The notes: generated by a model from the sequence alone, not told the origin. Numbered from the stretch's first letter, positions 16,356 to 26,060 are shown. The stretch: 64,000 nucleotides of DNA from Hyphomicrobiales bacterium (GCA_017305715.1 JAFKKG010000031.1:1-64000); one strand, 5' to 3'. Made by a program: numbers and translations.

Positions 16356-19300
16356 TCACTCCGCCGGACCGTGCGCGACATTTCCCACCGTTGCCTCGCC
16401 ATGCTGCGTCAGCGGGCGGTTGCCGGCCAGGGCGCGCAGCAGCACATAGAACATCGGCGTGAAGAAGATCCCGAACGCGGTGACGCCGATCATGCCTGAG
16501 AACACCGCAACGCCCATGGCGTGACGCATCTCGGATCCGGCGCCCGTGGAGATCACCAGCGGCACCACGCCCATGATGAAGGCCAGCGACGTCATCAGGA
16601 TCGGGCGCAGCCGCAAGCGGCTGGCTTCGATCGCGGCCTGCACCGGCGTGCGTCCGGCGAATTCCAGTTCGCGCGCGAATTCCACGATCAGGATGGCGTT
16701 CTTGGCCGACAGTCCTACCAGCACGATCAGGCCGATCTGGGTGAACACGTTGTTGTCGCCTTTGGTCAGCCAGACGCCGAGCATCGCCGCCAGCAATCCC
16801 ATCGGCACGATCATGATGATCGACAGCGGCAGGGTCAGGCTCTCATATTGCGCGGCGAGCACCAGGAAGACCAGCAGCAGCGCCACTGGAAACACGATCA
16901 GCGACGAATTGCCGGCGATGATTTCCTGATAGGTCAGGTCGGTCCACTCGAACGCGATGCCCTTGGGAAAGGTCTCCGCCGCGATCTTCTCCACCGCCGC
17001 CTGGGCCTGTCCGGTCGAATAGCCGGGCGCCGCGCCGCCATTGAGGTCGGCGGTGAGGAAGCCGTTGTAGCGCATGGCGCGCTCCGGCCCGGCGCTTTCC
17101 TTGATCTTCAGCAGCGCTGACAGCGGCACCATCTCGCCGGTGTCGGAACGCACCTTCAACAGCCCGACGTCATCGGCGCGGGCGCGGAACTTCGCGTCCG
17201 CCTGCACCCGCACCGAATAGGTACGGCCGAATTTGTTGAAGTCGTTGACGTAGAGCGAGCCGAGATAGATCTGCATGGTGTCGAACACGCTGGTCACGGG
17301 CACGCTGAGCTGCCGCGCCCGGGTGCGGTCGATATCGGCATAAAGCTGCGGCACGTTGACCTGATAGCTGGAGAACAGCCCGGCCAGTTGCGGCGCCGCG
17401 CTCGCCTTGGCGATGAACGCCTTGGTGGCGTCATTGAGCGCCTCATAGCCGAGCCCGGCGCGGTCCTCGATCTGCAGCTTGAAGCCGCCGATGGTGCCGA
17501 GCCCCGCCACCGGCGGCGGCGGGAACATGGCGATGAAGGCTTCCTGGATCGTGGCGAACCTGCCGTTGAGCTGGCCGGCGATCGCGCCCGCGCTGAGATT
17601 GGCCGCCTTGCGCTCTTCGAAAGGCTTTAGCGTGACGAACACGATTCCCGAATTCGAACTGTTGGTGAAGCCGTTGATCGACAGGCCGGGAAACGCCACG
17701 GCGCTTTCGACGCCCGGCAGTTTTAAGGCGATATCGCCCATGCGGCGGATCACCTCTTCGGTGCGGTCCAGCGTCGCGCCGTCGGGCAGTTGCGCGAAGC
17801 CGACCAGATACTGCTTGTCCTGGCCGGGGACAAAGCCGCCCGGCACCGCCTTGAACAATCCGAAGGTGACGCCGATCAGCGCGACATAGGCGACCATCAC
17901 GATCGCCCGCCGCGAGATCACCCGCTTGACGCCGCCGCCATAGGCTTCGGAGCTGCGGTGAAAGAAGCGGTTGAAACGCTGGAAGAACCAGCCGAGCACG
18001 CGGTCCATGCCGCGCGTCAGCGCGTCCTTTGGCGCGTCGTGGGATTTCAGCAATACCGCCGCCAGCGCCGGCGACAGCGTCAGCGAATTGAACGCGGAAA
18101 TCACCGTCGAGATCGCCACCGTCAGTGCGAACTGCTTGTAGAACTGACCGGTCAGGCCGGTAATGAACGCCAGCGGCACGAACACGGCGATCAGCACCAG
18201 CGCGATCGCGATGATCGGCCCGGTGACTTCCTGCATCGCCTGATACGCCGCCTCCTTGGGCGTCAGCCCCTGCTCGATATTGCGCTCGACGTTCTCGACC
18301 ACGACGATGGCGTCGTCGACCACGATGCCGATCGCCAGCACCAGCCCGAACAGCGTCAGCGCGTTGATCGAGAAACCGAACACATGCATGACGGCAAAGG
18401 TGCCGATGATGGAGACCGGCACCGCGATCAGCGGAATGATCGACGCCCGCCAGGTTTGCAGGAACAGGATGACCACCAGCACCACCAGGGCCACGGCTTC
18501 CAGCAGCGTGTGCACGACGGCCTCGATCGAGGCGCGGACGAATTGGGTGGGGTCATAGACGATGCTGTAATCCATGCCGTCCGGCATGTTCGCCTTCAGC
18601 TCGACCATCATCTTGCGGACGGTGTCGGAAATCTGGATCGCATTGGAGCCTGGCGACTGGAAGATCGGCACCGCGACCGCCGACTTGTTGTCCAGCAGCG
18701 AGCGCAGCGAATAGTCGGCGGCGCCAAGCTCGATCCGGGCGATGTCGCGCAGCCGCGTGACTTCGCCATTGGCGCCGGTCTTGACGATGATCTCGCCGAA
18801 CTCTTCCTCGGTCTGCAACCGTCCCTGCGCGTTGATGGAGAGCTGTAGATCGAGCCCGACCTCGCTCGGCGATGCGCCGACCACGCCGGCCGCCGCCTGC
18901 ACGTTCTGGGCGCGGATCTCGCGCACCACATCGGACGCCGACAGCCTGCGCTCGGCGACCTTCTGCGGATCGAGCCACACCCGCATCGAATAGTCGCCGG
19001 AGCCGAACAACTGCACCTGGCCGACGCCTTCGATGCGCGCCAGCCGGTCCTTGACGTTGAGCACCGCATAGTTGCGCAGATAGGTCATGTCGTAGCGGCC
19101 GTTCGGCGACAGCAGATGCACCACCATGGTCAGGTCAGGCGCGCTCTTGATCGTGGTGATGCCGAGGGTGCGGACTTCGGCCGGCAGCCGCGGCTCGGCC
19201 TGCGCCACCCGGTTTTGCACCAGTTGCTGCGCCTTGTCGGGATCGGTGCCGAGCCGGAACGTGACGTTGAGCGTCATCAATCCGTCGGTGGTGGCCTGGC

Positions 19301-19544
19301 TGCTCATATAGAGCATGCCTTCGACGCCGTTGATCTGCTCCTCGATCGGCGTCGATACCGTCTCGGCGATCACCTTGGGATTGGCGCCCGGATACTGTGC
19401 GCGCACCACCACCGTCGGCGGCGCCACTTCCGGATACTCCGAGATCGGCAGCGCCGGCAGCGACAGCAGTCCCGCGACGAAGATCAGGGTCGACAGAACG
19501 CCCGCGAAGATCGGCCGATCGATGAAAAATCTGGAAAAATTCAT
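16356..19544 (-). CDS. RND multidrug efflux transporter, HAE1 (AcrB/MexB) family
   Basis: 1062 residues, full length for the family. The N-terminus MNFSRFFIDRPIFAGVLSTLI is the classic inner-membrane start. The two halves each hold a large periplasmic loop and membrane helices; the proton-relay helix reads GLVLAIGIVVDDAIVVVENVER with two adjacent Asp residues, and its second-half Lys is in GLSAKNAILIVEFA. It forms the inner-membrane trimer of a tripartite pump that expels drugs, dyes or host compounds. Its adaptor gene is just upstream, but no TolC-type outer-membrane gene is adjacent. A TetR gene is divergent from the pair. Confidence 0.95.
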   Translation of the reverse strand: MNFSRFFIDRPIFAGVLSTLIFVAGLLSLPALPISEYPEVAPPTVVVRAQYPGANPKVIAETVSTPIEEQINGVEGMLYMSSQATTDGLMTLNVTFRLGTDPDKAQQLVQNRVAQAEPRLPAEVRTLGITTIKSAPDLTMVVHLLSPNGRYDMTYLRNYAVLNVKDRLARIEGVGQVQLFGSGDYSMRVWLDPQKVAERRLSASDVVREIRAQNVQAAAGVVGASPSEVGLDLQLSINAQGRLQTEEEFGEIIVKTGANGEVTRLRDIARIELGAADYSLRSLLDNKSAVAVPIFQSPGSNAIQISDTVRKMMVELKANMPDGMDYSIVYDPTQFVRASIEAVVHTLLEAVALVVLVVILFLQTWRASIIPLIAVPVSIIGTFAVMHVFGFSINALTLFGLVLAIGIVVDDAIVVVENVERNIEQGLTPKEAAYQAMQEVTGPIIAIALVLIAVFVPLAFITGLTGQFYKQFALTVAISTVISAFNSLTLSPALAAVLLKSHDAPKDALTRGMDRVLGWFFQRFNRFFHRSSEAYGGGVKRVISRRAIVMVAYVALIGVTFGLFKAVPGGFVPGQDKQYLVGFAQLPDGATLDRTEEVIRRMGDIALKLPGVESAVAFPGLSINGFTNSSNSGIVFVTLKPFEERKAANLSAGAIAGQLNGRFATIQEAFIAMFPPPPVAGLGTIGGFKLQIEDRAGLGYEALNDATKAFIAKASAAPQLAGLFSSYQVNVPQLYADIDRTRARQLSVPVTSVFDTMQIYLGSLYVNDFNKFGRTYSVRVQADAKFRARADDVGLLKVRSDTGEMVPLSALLKIKESAGPERAMRYNGFLTADLNGGAAPGYSTGQAQAAVEKIAAETFPKGIAFEWTDLTYQEIIAGNSSLIVFPVALLLVFLVLAAQYESLTLPLSIIMIVPMGLLAAMLGVWLTKGDNNVFTQIGLIVLVGLSAKNAILIVEFARELEFAGRTPVQAAIEASRLRLRPILMTSLAFIMGVVPLVISTGAGSEMRHAMGVAVFSGMIGVTAFGIFFTPMFYVLLRALAGNRPLTQHGEATVGNVAHGPAE

Positions 19545-19644
19545 GACGCTGTCTCGCTGATATCGGGGCTGCGAAGCGCAAGCCTCCCGGCGCGGCCAAC
19601 CGGGGTCGACCGCACTGATTCAATTCTGTTGTTTTCGATATTTT

Positions 19645-19668
19645 CCCGGTGCCCTTGCGAGTACCGGG
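19645..19668. other. Hairpin between adaptor and RND transporter genes
   Basis: CCCGGT and ACCGGG form a 6-bp stem over a 12-base loop in the 135-base gap between the adaptor stop and the transporter start. In the minus-strand mRNA it could act as an attenuator or mRNA stabiliser within the operon. There is no clean U-run after it, so a strong terminator is unlikely. Confidence 0.35.
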
Positions 19669-19679
19669 ATCAGATCAGA

Positions 19680-20888
19680 TTAGCGTTGCGCGACCTCGGT
19701 TGCGGAGTTGGAAAAACCCATCGCGACCACCTCAGGCGCGACCAGCGCGCCCGGACGCAAGCGCTGCAATCCCTTGACCACGATGCGTTCGCCGGCCTGC
19801 AGGCCGCCGTTCACCACGCGCATGCCGTCGATCGACGCGCCGAGCGCGACTTCGCGATATTCCGCCTTGCTGTCCTTGTCGACGACCATCACGAATTTCT
19901 TGTTCTGGTCGGTGCCGACGGCGCGTTCGCTGATCAACAGCACCGGCTCGGCCTTGGGTTGTCCCATCAACAGCCGTGCGAACTGGCCGGGCATCAGGCG
20001 GCCATCGGCATTGTCGAACACCGCCCGCACCCGCACGGTGCCGCTGCGCGTATCGACCTGATTGTCGATCAGCTGCATTTTTCCCTTGTAGGGCATGCCA
20101 TCGGAGGTACCGGTCCCCATCTGCACGGGGATGCGTCCGATCTCGGACGGCGTCGATTCATCCGCCAGCGTCCGCAACGCCCGCGTCACCACCTGCTCGT
20201 CGGCATTGAAACTGGCGTAGATCGGATTGACCGAGACCAGCGTGGTCAGCACCGGCGTGCCGGGTCCGGCGGCGATCAGATTGCCGACGGTGATCTCGAG
20301 CTTGCCGACCCGTCCGGCGACCGGCGCCCGTATTTCGGTGTAGCCGAGATTGAGTTGTGCCGTTTGCAACGTCGCCTCGGCCGCCTTCAGATTGGCTTCG
20401 GCTTCGCGGTAGGCGTTGACGCGACCGTCAAAATCCCGCTGCGAAATGGTGCGCGAATCCGTCAATTGCTGGCCGCGCTCGAAATCGCTCTTGGTGAGGA
20501 TCAGGCGGGCCTTGGCCGCGGCGACCTGGCCTTCGGCGCGCGCCACATCGGCCGCATATAGCGACGGGTCGATCAGGATCAGCAGGTCGCCCTGCTTGAC
20601 CAGCGCGCCCTCCGTGAAGTGGATTTCCTGGATGGCGCCGGCGACGCGGGAGCGGATTTCGACCCGCTCGACGGCCTCAAGCCGGCCGGAGAATTCGTCC
20701 CAGGGCACGGTCTGCCGGGGCGCGACAACGGACACCGAGACCGGGAGGGCGGCGGGGGCGGCTGTGGCCGTCCCAGCCTGAGCGCTGCCGCCCCGGCCGC
20801 TCAGGAAGGTCGCGCCGGCGGCGATGGCCAGGGCGGTCAGCACCAGCCCAGTCGCAATCAAGCGATTGTTTTTAATGATGTTTTTCAT
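19680..20888 (-). CDS. RND efflux periplasmic adaptor (AcrA/MexE-like)
   Basis: 402 residues from the ATG at 20888 (MKNIIKNNRL...). One N-terminal membrane segment (IATGLVLTALAIAAGATFL) anchors it; there is no lipobox Cys, unlike AcrA. Then come the lipoyl half-motifs (VEIRSRVAGAIQEIHFTEGALVKQGD and GYTEIRAPVAGRVGKLEITVGNL), a coiled-coil hairpin between them, and beta-barrel and membrane-proximal domains to the end. It joins the inner-membrane pump encoded downstream to an outer-membrane channel. The open frame extends 32 codons upstream, but that part lacks a recognisable start signal. Confidence 0.92.
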   Translation of the reverse strand: MKNIIKNNRLIATGLVLTALAIAAGATFLSGRGGSAQAGTATAAPAALPVSVSVVAPRQTVPWDEFSGRLEAVERVEIRSRVAGAIQEIHFTEGALVKQGDLLILIDPSLYAADVARAEGQVAAAKARLILTKSDFERGQQLTDSRTISQRDFDGRVNAYREAEANLKAAEATLQTAQLNLGYTEIRAPVAGRVGKLEITVGNLIAAGPGTPVLTTLVSVNPIYASFNADEQVVTRALRTLADESTPSEIGRIPVQMGTGTSDGMPYKGKMQLIDNQVDTRSGTVRVRAVFDNADGRLMPGQFARLLMGQPKAEPVLLISERAVGTDQNKKFVMVVDKDSKAEYREVALGASIDGMRVVNGGLQAGERIVVKGLQRLRPGALVAPEVVAMGFSNSATEVAQR

Positions 20889-21040
20889 GAAGACCCCAGT
20901 TTGGCAGATGCAGCGCTGTAAACCCCGGTTCGAGCAGACCTGGCGCGGTGACGACACCCGATCCACGTCTACGCTGCAGCGCACACATTCATAACGTCCG
21001 GTATAGATGGGCCATCGACATCCACTGTCAAGTCACTTAT

Positions 21041-21054
21041 CTAACGATCGGTAG
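21041..21054. promoter_or_regulatory. Probable TetR operator
   Basis: CTAACGATCGGTAG is a 14-bp near-palindrome (one mismatched pair) centred on CGATCG. It lies just upstream of the AAAGGAGG ribosome binding site of the TetR gene and in the shared gap with the divergent efflux genes. Position and symmetry are typical of an autoregulatory TetR site; binding is inferred. Confidence 0.5.
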
Positions 21055-21076
21055 GAAATTAAAGGAGGACCCCATC

Positions 21077-21685
21077 ATGGCCATGGGACGGCCCCGCGAA
21101 TTCGATGTCGACAAGGCACTCGACCTGGCGCTCCAGGTGTTCTGGCGCAAAGGCTACGAAGGCGCGTCGATCGCCGATCTCACGGAAACGATGGGGATCA
21201 CCAAGCCCAGCCTCTATTCCGCGTTCGGCAACAAGGAAGAACTGTTTCGAAAAGCGCTCGATAGATATGTCGACGGTCCGGGCGGTTACTTCCAGGTCGC
21301 GCTGGCCAAGCCGAACGTGCGCGCCGTGGCGGAGCATCTGCTGTATGAGAGCGCCGCCGCCGTCACGGATCCCGACCATCCGCCGGGATGTCTGGCGGTG
21401 CAGGGCGCGCTGACCTGCGGCGATGCCGCCGAATCCATCAAGCAGGAATTGGTGTCGCGCCGCGCCAAGGGCGAGCAGGATTTGCGTGAGCGCTTCCAGC
21501 GGGCGATCGCCGAAGGCGATCTGCCGCCGGGATCCGACGCCGCTGATCTCGCGGCCTATCTCTCTGCGATTCTGCAAGGCATGGCAGTGCAGGCCGCCGG
21601 TGGGACGAGCCGGGAGCAATTGCGCAAGATCGCCGAGATGGCACTGCGCACCTGGCCGCCGCTCGTTAAAGCGCGATCGGATTAG
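21077..21685 (+). CDS. TetR-family repressor of the adjacent RND pump
   Basis: 202 residues from the ATG at 21077, set by an excellent AAAGGAGG site 8 bases upstream. N-terminal helix-turn-helix (GRPREFDVDKALDLALQVFWRKGYEGASIADLTETMGITKPSLYSAFGNKEELF region, about 3-55), then a helical ligand-binding domain with a TetR_C-type CLAVQGALTCGD segment. Divergent placement from the adaptor/transporter genes is the standard arrangement for a drug-responsive local repressor. The last codons are encoded inside one arm of a large inverted repeat (21668-21850), so the natural C-terminus may have been altered by that insertion. Confidence 0.9.
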   Translation: MAMGRPREFDVDKALDLALQVFWRKGYEGASIADLTETMGITKPSLYSAFGNKEELFRKALDRYVDGPGGYFQVALAKPNVRAVAEHLLYESAAAVTDPDHPPGCLAVQGALTCGDAAESIKQELVSRRAKGEQDLRERFQRAIAEGDLPPGSDAADLAAYLSAILQGMAVQAAGGTSREQLRKIAEMALRTWPPLVKARSD

Positions 21686-21850
21686 GTTGAGTCGTTCGCT
21701 CTGGACTCTGTCCACCTCTCCCCAGCGGGGAGAGGTCGATTTGCGCAGCAAATCGGGTGAGGGCGCGCTGCTCCAACGCGCCGACCTCTCCCAACGGGAG
21801 AGGCGGGATTCCCGATGCCGGTCCAACTCAACCTAATCTCATCGCGCTTT
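21668..21850. repeat. Nested inverted-repeat element with 25-bp terminal arms
   Basis: Outer arms AAAGCGCGATCGGATTAGG (continuing TTGAGT) at 21668-21692 and its reverse complement at 21826-21850 differ at two positions. Inside are CTCTCCCC/GGGGAGAG hairpins of the family also seen at 16203 and 31858 (21712-21808). The left arm encodes the end of the TetR gene. No transposase is present; it looks like a MITE-like or REP-like unit. Confidence 0.7.
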
Positions 21851-21871
21851 AGTCCGCCAACGATCTGACGG

Positions 21872-23989
21872 TCACACCTCGGCTTGATCGGCCAATCCCA
21901 CCGCCCACAGCGCGAACGCATAGACGATCGCGACCTCATCCAGCCGGTTGAAGCGCCCCGACGCGCCGCCATGGCCGGCGCCCATGTTGGTGCGCAGCAA
22001 CACCGGGCCGCCGCCTTTCATGGTCGCTCGCAACCGCGCGATCCATTTCGCCGGCTCCCAATAGGTGACGCGCGGATCGGTAAGGCCACCCATCGCGAGG
22101 ATCAGCGGATATTCCTTGGCCTCGATATTGTCGTAGGGCGAATAGGACAGGATGGTGCGAAAATCCCTTTCGCTCTCGATCGGGTTGCCCCATTCCGGCC
22201 ATTCCGGCGGCGTCAGCGGCAGGGTGTCGTCGAGCATCGTATTCAGCACGTCGACGAACGGCACCTCGGCGACGATGCCGGCGAACAACTCGCCGGCGCG
22301 GTTGGCGACCGCGCCCATCAGCATGCCGCCGGCGCTGCCGCCATGGCCGACGATGCGTTTTGCGCTGGTGTATTTCGTCTCGATCAGCGCGCGGCCGGCG
22401 GCGGCAAAATCGTCGAACGTGTTGGTCTTCTTCTCGCGCTTGCCGTCGAGATACCAGCCCCAGCCCTTGTCCGCGCCACCTCGGATATGCGCGATCGCAT
22501 AGACAAAGCCGCGGTCGACCAGCGACAGCCGGTTCGCGGCGAATGAAGCCGGCATCGCCATGCCGTAGGAGCCGTAGCCATAGAGCAATAGCGGCGCGTT
22601 GCCGTCGCGCTTGAGGTCCTTGCGATGCAGGATCGAGACCGGCACCTGCGCGCCGTCCTGCGCCGTCGCCATGATACGGGTGGTGACGTAATCGGCCGGG
22701 TCGTGGCCGGACGGAATCTCCTGGCGCTTGCGCAATACCCGCGTTCGCTTCGCCATGTCGTAATCATAGACTTCCGACGGCGTCGTCATCGACGAATAGG
22801 AAAACCGCAAATTGGTGGTTTCGAACTCATAGCCGCCCATGGTGTCGAGCGAATAGGCGGCTTCATCGAAGGCGATGGCGTGTTCTTCGCCCGATGTGAG
22901 ATCGCGGATGATGATCGCGGGCAGCGCGTTGGCGCGCTCCAGCCGCACCATGTGGCCGGCATAGAGTTCGACGTCGAGCACATAGATGCCCGCGCGATGC
23001 GGAATCAAATCGCGCCAGTTGGCGCGTTCGGGCGCAGCCAGCGGCGCGGTCATGACCTTGAAGTCGATCGCGTCATCGGCGTTGGTGAGGATGAACAGCT
23101 CGTCCCCGCGGTCGGCGATCGAATATTGCACGCCTTCCTCGCGAACTGCGACCAGCCGCGGCGGGGCTTCGGGATTGGCCAGATCGATCAGGCGTTGCTC
23201 GGAAGTCTCGTGGTCGCCACCGGCGATCACGCAGAAGCGCCCGCTGGAGCTTTCGTGCAGATGGGTGAACCAGCCGGAATCCGCTTCCTCATAGACCAGC
23301 GTATCGTCCGCCTGCTTCGTGCCGAGCCGATGCCGCCAGACCTGCATCGGCCGGTGGTTGTCGTCCAGCTTGACGTAGAAGAAGCTTTTGGCGTCCGCGC
23401 TCCAGACCACGCCGCCGTCGGTCTCCTCGACGAGGTCATCGGAGTCATTGCCGCTCGCCCAATCGCGCACCCGGATTGAAAAATATTCCGAGCCCTTGGT
23501 GTCGGCGCTCCAGGCCTGCAATCTGTGGTCCGGCGAATGCCGCGCGCCGCCGAACTTGAAATAGCTGTGGGATGACGCCAGCGCGTCGCCGTCGAGCACG
23601 ATCTGCACCTCGCCGCCGTCGCGCGGGGTGCGGCCGAACATCTCGTGCTGGCCGCCCTCGCGAAATTTTCGCAAATAGGCGAACGGGCCATCCGGCGAAG
23701 GCACGCTGGAATCGTCTTCCTTGATGCGTCCGCGCATTTCCGCGACCAGCCTCTTCTGCAGCGGGGTGGTGTGGCCGAGCAGGCTTTCGGTGTAGTCGTT
23801 CTCGGCTTCGAGATATTGCCGGATGTCGGTATCGAGGATCGAGGGGTCGCGCAGCACCTCCTGCCATTTGGCGTCCTTGAGCCATGCATAATCGTCCGTC
23901 ACCGCGATCCCGTGGGTAGTGAAGGAATGCGGGCGGCGCGGCGCCACCGGCGCCTGCAGGAAACGGCCTTTGGTGGTCGGTTGGGTCAA
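21872..23989 (-). CDS. Prolyl oligopeptidase-family serine peptidase (oligopeptidase B type)
   Basis: 705 residues with a TTG start at 23989 preceded by ACGAGGATCGC. N-terminal seven-bladed propeller (about 70-410) with the family-typical YAWLKD opening, then an alpha/beta hydrolase domain with nucleophile S552 in GHGGSAGGML, and the late GAGHGGASGR segment carrying the catalytic His. The length and the sequences around GFVYAIAHIRGG fit oligopeptidase B (PtrB), which cleaves short peptides after basic residues. There is no signal peptide, so it is cytoplasmic. It follows the iron-type transporter operon but is separated from it by a repeat. Confidence 0.92.
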   Translation of the reverse strand: MTQPTTKGRFLQAPVAPRRPHSFTTHGIAVTDDYAWLKDAKWQEVLRDPSILDTDIRQYLEAENDYTESLLGHTTPLQKRLVAEMRGRIKEDDSSVPSPDGPFAYLRKFREGGQHEMFGRTPRDGGEVQIVLDGDALASSHSYFKFGGARHSPDHRLQAWSADTKGSEYFSIRVRDWASGNDSDDLVEETDGGVVWSADAKSFFYVKLDDNHRPMQVWRHRLGTKQADDTLVYEEADSGWFTHLHESSSGRFCVIAGGDHETSEQRLIDLANPEAPPRLVAVREEGVQYSIADRGDELFILTNADDAIDFKVMTAPLAAPERANWRDLIPHRAGIYVLDVELYAGHMVRLERANALPAIIIRDLTSGEEHAIAFDEAAYSLDTMGGYEFETTNLRFSYSSMTTPSEVYDYDMAKRTRVLRKRQEIPSGHDPADYVTTRIMATAQDGAQVPVSILHRKDLKRDGNAPLLLYGYGSYGMAMPASFAANRLSLVDRGFVYAIAHIRGGADKGWGWYLDGKREKKTNTFDDFAAAGRALIETKYTSAKRIVGHGGSAGGMLMGAVANRAGELFAGIVAEVPFVDVLNTMLDDTLPLTPPEWPEWGNPIESERDFRTILSYSPYDNIEAKEYPLILAMGGLTDPRVTYWEPAKWIARLRATMKGGGPVLLRTNMGAGHGGASGRFNRLDEVAIVYAFALWAVGLADQAEV

Positions 23990-24079
23990 GCGATCCTCGT
24001 CTGGTTGCTGAAAACAGCCTGTGCTCGCCCTTATATCGGGTTGAAAGCGTCAAATGCCAGCAGGGATTAGCCTGGGATT

Positions 24080-24173
24080 GTAGGGTGGGCAAAGGCGCGT
24101 TTGTGCCGTGCCCACCATCTATCCGCGCTGTTCATTCTGAATGGTGGGCACGCTTGCGCTTTGCCCACCCTAC
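24080..24173. repeat. GTAGGGTGGGCAAA inverted repeat
   Basis: GTAGGGTGGGCAAAGGCGC at the left and GCGCTTTGCCCACCCTAC at the right are reverse complements, with an inner CGTGCCCACCAT/ATGGTGGGCACG pair, giving a long hairpin. It lies between the peptidase 5' end and the permease 3' end. It is a different family from the other repeats of the window and is seen here once. Confidence 0.8.
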
Positions 24174-24187
24174 GGTCTCACGGAGCG

Positions 24188-25900
24188 CTAACTATTCCGC
24201 AATCTTGCCGCGGCATTGCCGCCGGGGATCCGGTTGACCGCGAGCACCACCGCAAAGGTGATGATCAGCATCGCGATCCCCAGCACGGCAATCGCGGCGA
24301 GGTCGCCGCTTTCGTTGAGGTCGTAGATCAGCACCGACAGCACTTTTGTCTGTGACGTGAACAGCACGATCGCAGCCGACAATTCGCGCATCACGCCGAT
24401 GAAGATGAAGCACCAGGTTGCGATTACGCCGGTGCGCAGCAAGGGTGCCGTGATCTGGCGCAGCGACTGCAACCGCGTCGCGCCGAGAATCCGGCTGGCG
24501 TCTTCCAGCTCGGGATGGATGGTCGCGAACGCTGCCTGCAATTGCTGGTAGGCCGATGGCAGATTGATGGTGAGAAATGCCAGCAGCAGGATCCACAGCG
24601 TGCCGTACAGCACGAAAGGCGGCCGGGTGTAGCTCAGGAACAGGCCGACGCCGAGCACGATGCCGGGCACCGCGATCGGGGCGGTGGCGAGGAAGCCGAG
24701 GAAGCGATGGCCGGAGATCACGCGTCGCGTCGTGACATAGGCGATGACCAGCGCCAGCATCGTTCCGATCGTCGCGGTCGAGGCACCGAGGATCACGGTG
24801 TTCTTGAGCGCGAGCTGGGTCGACGACAATTCGGTGAACACGAACACGATGTTGTGCAGCGTGGCGGTGGCCGGTGTCACCAGCGTGGTCGCGTTCGGCG
24901 AGAACGCCGCGTTGAGCAGCGCGAGATAAGGCAGGAACACCGGGTTGAGCAGCACGATCAGGCAGAACGCCAGCGCCACCCAGCGCCAGCGGCCCATTTC
25001 GACCTGCCGCGGCGCGCCGTATTTGCCTCCGACGACGGAATAGCCGCGCCGGCCCAGCAGGAATTTCTGGCCCTGCAGCAGCAGGATCGTCAGCAGCAGC
25101 AGCGGCACCGCGGCAGCCGCGGCAAGCTCGGGCTTGGGCGGATACTGGAACAGGCTCCAGATTTTCGTGGTCATGGTGTGGAAGCCGGCCGGCAGCGCCA
25201 GGATCGCGGGCGAGCCGAACAGCGTCATCGCCTGCAGGAACGCGATCAGGCTGCCCGCGACCAATGCCGGCAGCGCCAGGGGAATCGTGATGCGCCGCGC
25301 CGTGGTCCATGCCTTGCCGCCGAGAATGGCGGAGGCGTCTTCGAGTTCGCCCGGCATGTTGTCGAGCGCATTGGCGACAAGCACGAACACGAACGGAAAC
25401 GTGTAGCAGGAAATGACGAAGATGATCCCGGTGAGCGAATAGATGTTGAAGATATGCGCATCCGATTCGGCGCCGGCCAAGAATCGATAGAGCTGGTTCA
25501 ACAGCCCGCTGTTGGGCGCGGCCAGCAATTCCCAAGCCACGGCGCCGAGAAACGGCGGCGTCACGAACGAAGCGGTCACCAGCGCGCGGATGGTCTGCCG
25601 CCATGGCATGTCGGTGCGCGACACCAGCCAGCCGATGGGAGCGGCGACAACGCAGCAGATCACCGCCGACGTCGTGGCGATGATCGCGGTCGTCAGCAGC
25701 GGATCGAGGAAATCCGGATCGGTGAACAGTTTGACGAAATTCTGCAGTGTCGGATTTCGCGCCTTGTCGGTGAAGGCATACACCGCCAGCCACGACATCG
25801 GCATCACGATCAGCACGATCATGACGGCCGCAAACAGCCACAGCACCGGCTTGGTCCAGTCGATTTTTGCCTTGGCGGGCGCGGCGTCGGTGATGGTCAT
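24188..25900 (-). CDS. ABC transporter permease, two fused BPD domains (FbpB/SfuB type)
   Basis: 570 residues from ATG at 25900; a TTG 18 bases upstream with a GAGGTGAG site is an alternative. About twelve membrane helices in two BPD_transp_1 domains, each with its EAA loop (ELEDASAILGGKAWTTARRITIPLALPALVAG and ELEDASRILGATRLQSLRQITAPLL). Fused permeases of this form serve ferric iron, and also spermidine-, thiamine- or aminoethylphosphonate-type importers. It is the last gene of the operon ATPase, binding protein, binding protein, permease, and lies downstream of a repeat at 25921-26055. Confidence 0.92.
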   Translation of the reverse strand: MTITDAAPAKAKIDWTKPVLWLFAAVMIVLIVMPMSWLAVYAFTDKARNPTLQNFVKLFTDPDFLDPLLTTAIIATTSAVICCVVAAPIGWLVSRTDMPWRQTIRALVTASFVTPPFLGAVAWELLAAPNSGLLNQLYRFLAGAESDAHIFNIYSLTGIIFVISCYTFPFVFVLVANALDNMPGELEDASAILGGKAWTTARRITIPLALPALVAGSLIAFLQAMTLFGSPAILALPAGFHTMTTKIWSLFQYPPKPELAAAAAVPLLLLTILLLQGQKFLLGRRGYSVVGGKYGAPRQVEMGRWRWVALAFCLIVLLNPVFLPYLALLNAAFSPNATTLVTPATATLHNIVFVFTELSSTQLALKNTVILGASTATIGTMLALVIAYVTTRRVISGHRFLGFLATAPIAVPGIVLGVGLFLSYTRPPFVLYGTLWILLLAFLTINLPSAYQQLQAAFATIHPELEDASRILGATRLQSLRQITAPLLRTGVIATWCFIFIGVMRELSAAIVLFTSQTKVLSVLIYDLNESGDLAAIAVLGIAMLIITFAVVLAVNRIPGGNAAARLRNS

Positions 25901-25920
25901 TTTATCGGCGAATCCCAACT

Positions 25921-26055
25921 CTCACCTCATCCCCGTGCAACGGCTTTGCCGTTGTCGCTGGAGGCGCGGCGTCTTCGCCGCGTCTCGAAGGATGAGCTGG
26001 CACATCGTGGCCTCGTGGTTCGAGACGGCGCAAGGGCGCCTCTCACCATGAGGGT
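25921..26055. repeat. CTCACCTCATCC/ACCATGAGGG intergenic repeat
   Basis: About 135 bases between the second binding protein and the permease, made of two hairpins: AACGGCTTTGCCGTT and GCGGCGTCTTCGCCGC, followed by the CGTCTCGAAGGATGAGCTGGC and CACGAGGCC-type blocks that I know from multicopy Bradyrhizobium intergenic elements. It separates cistrons inside one operon. The family name and copy number were not checked. Confidence 0.7.
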
Positions 26056-26060
26056 CGTCG

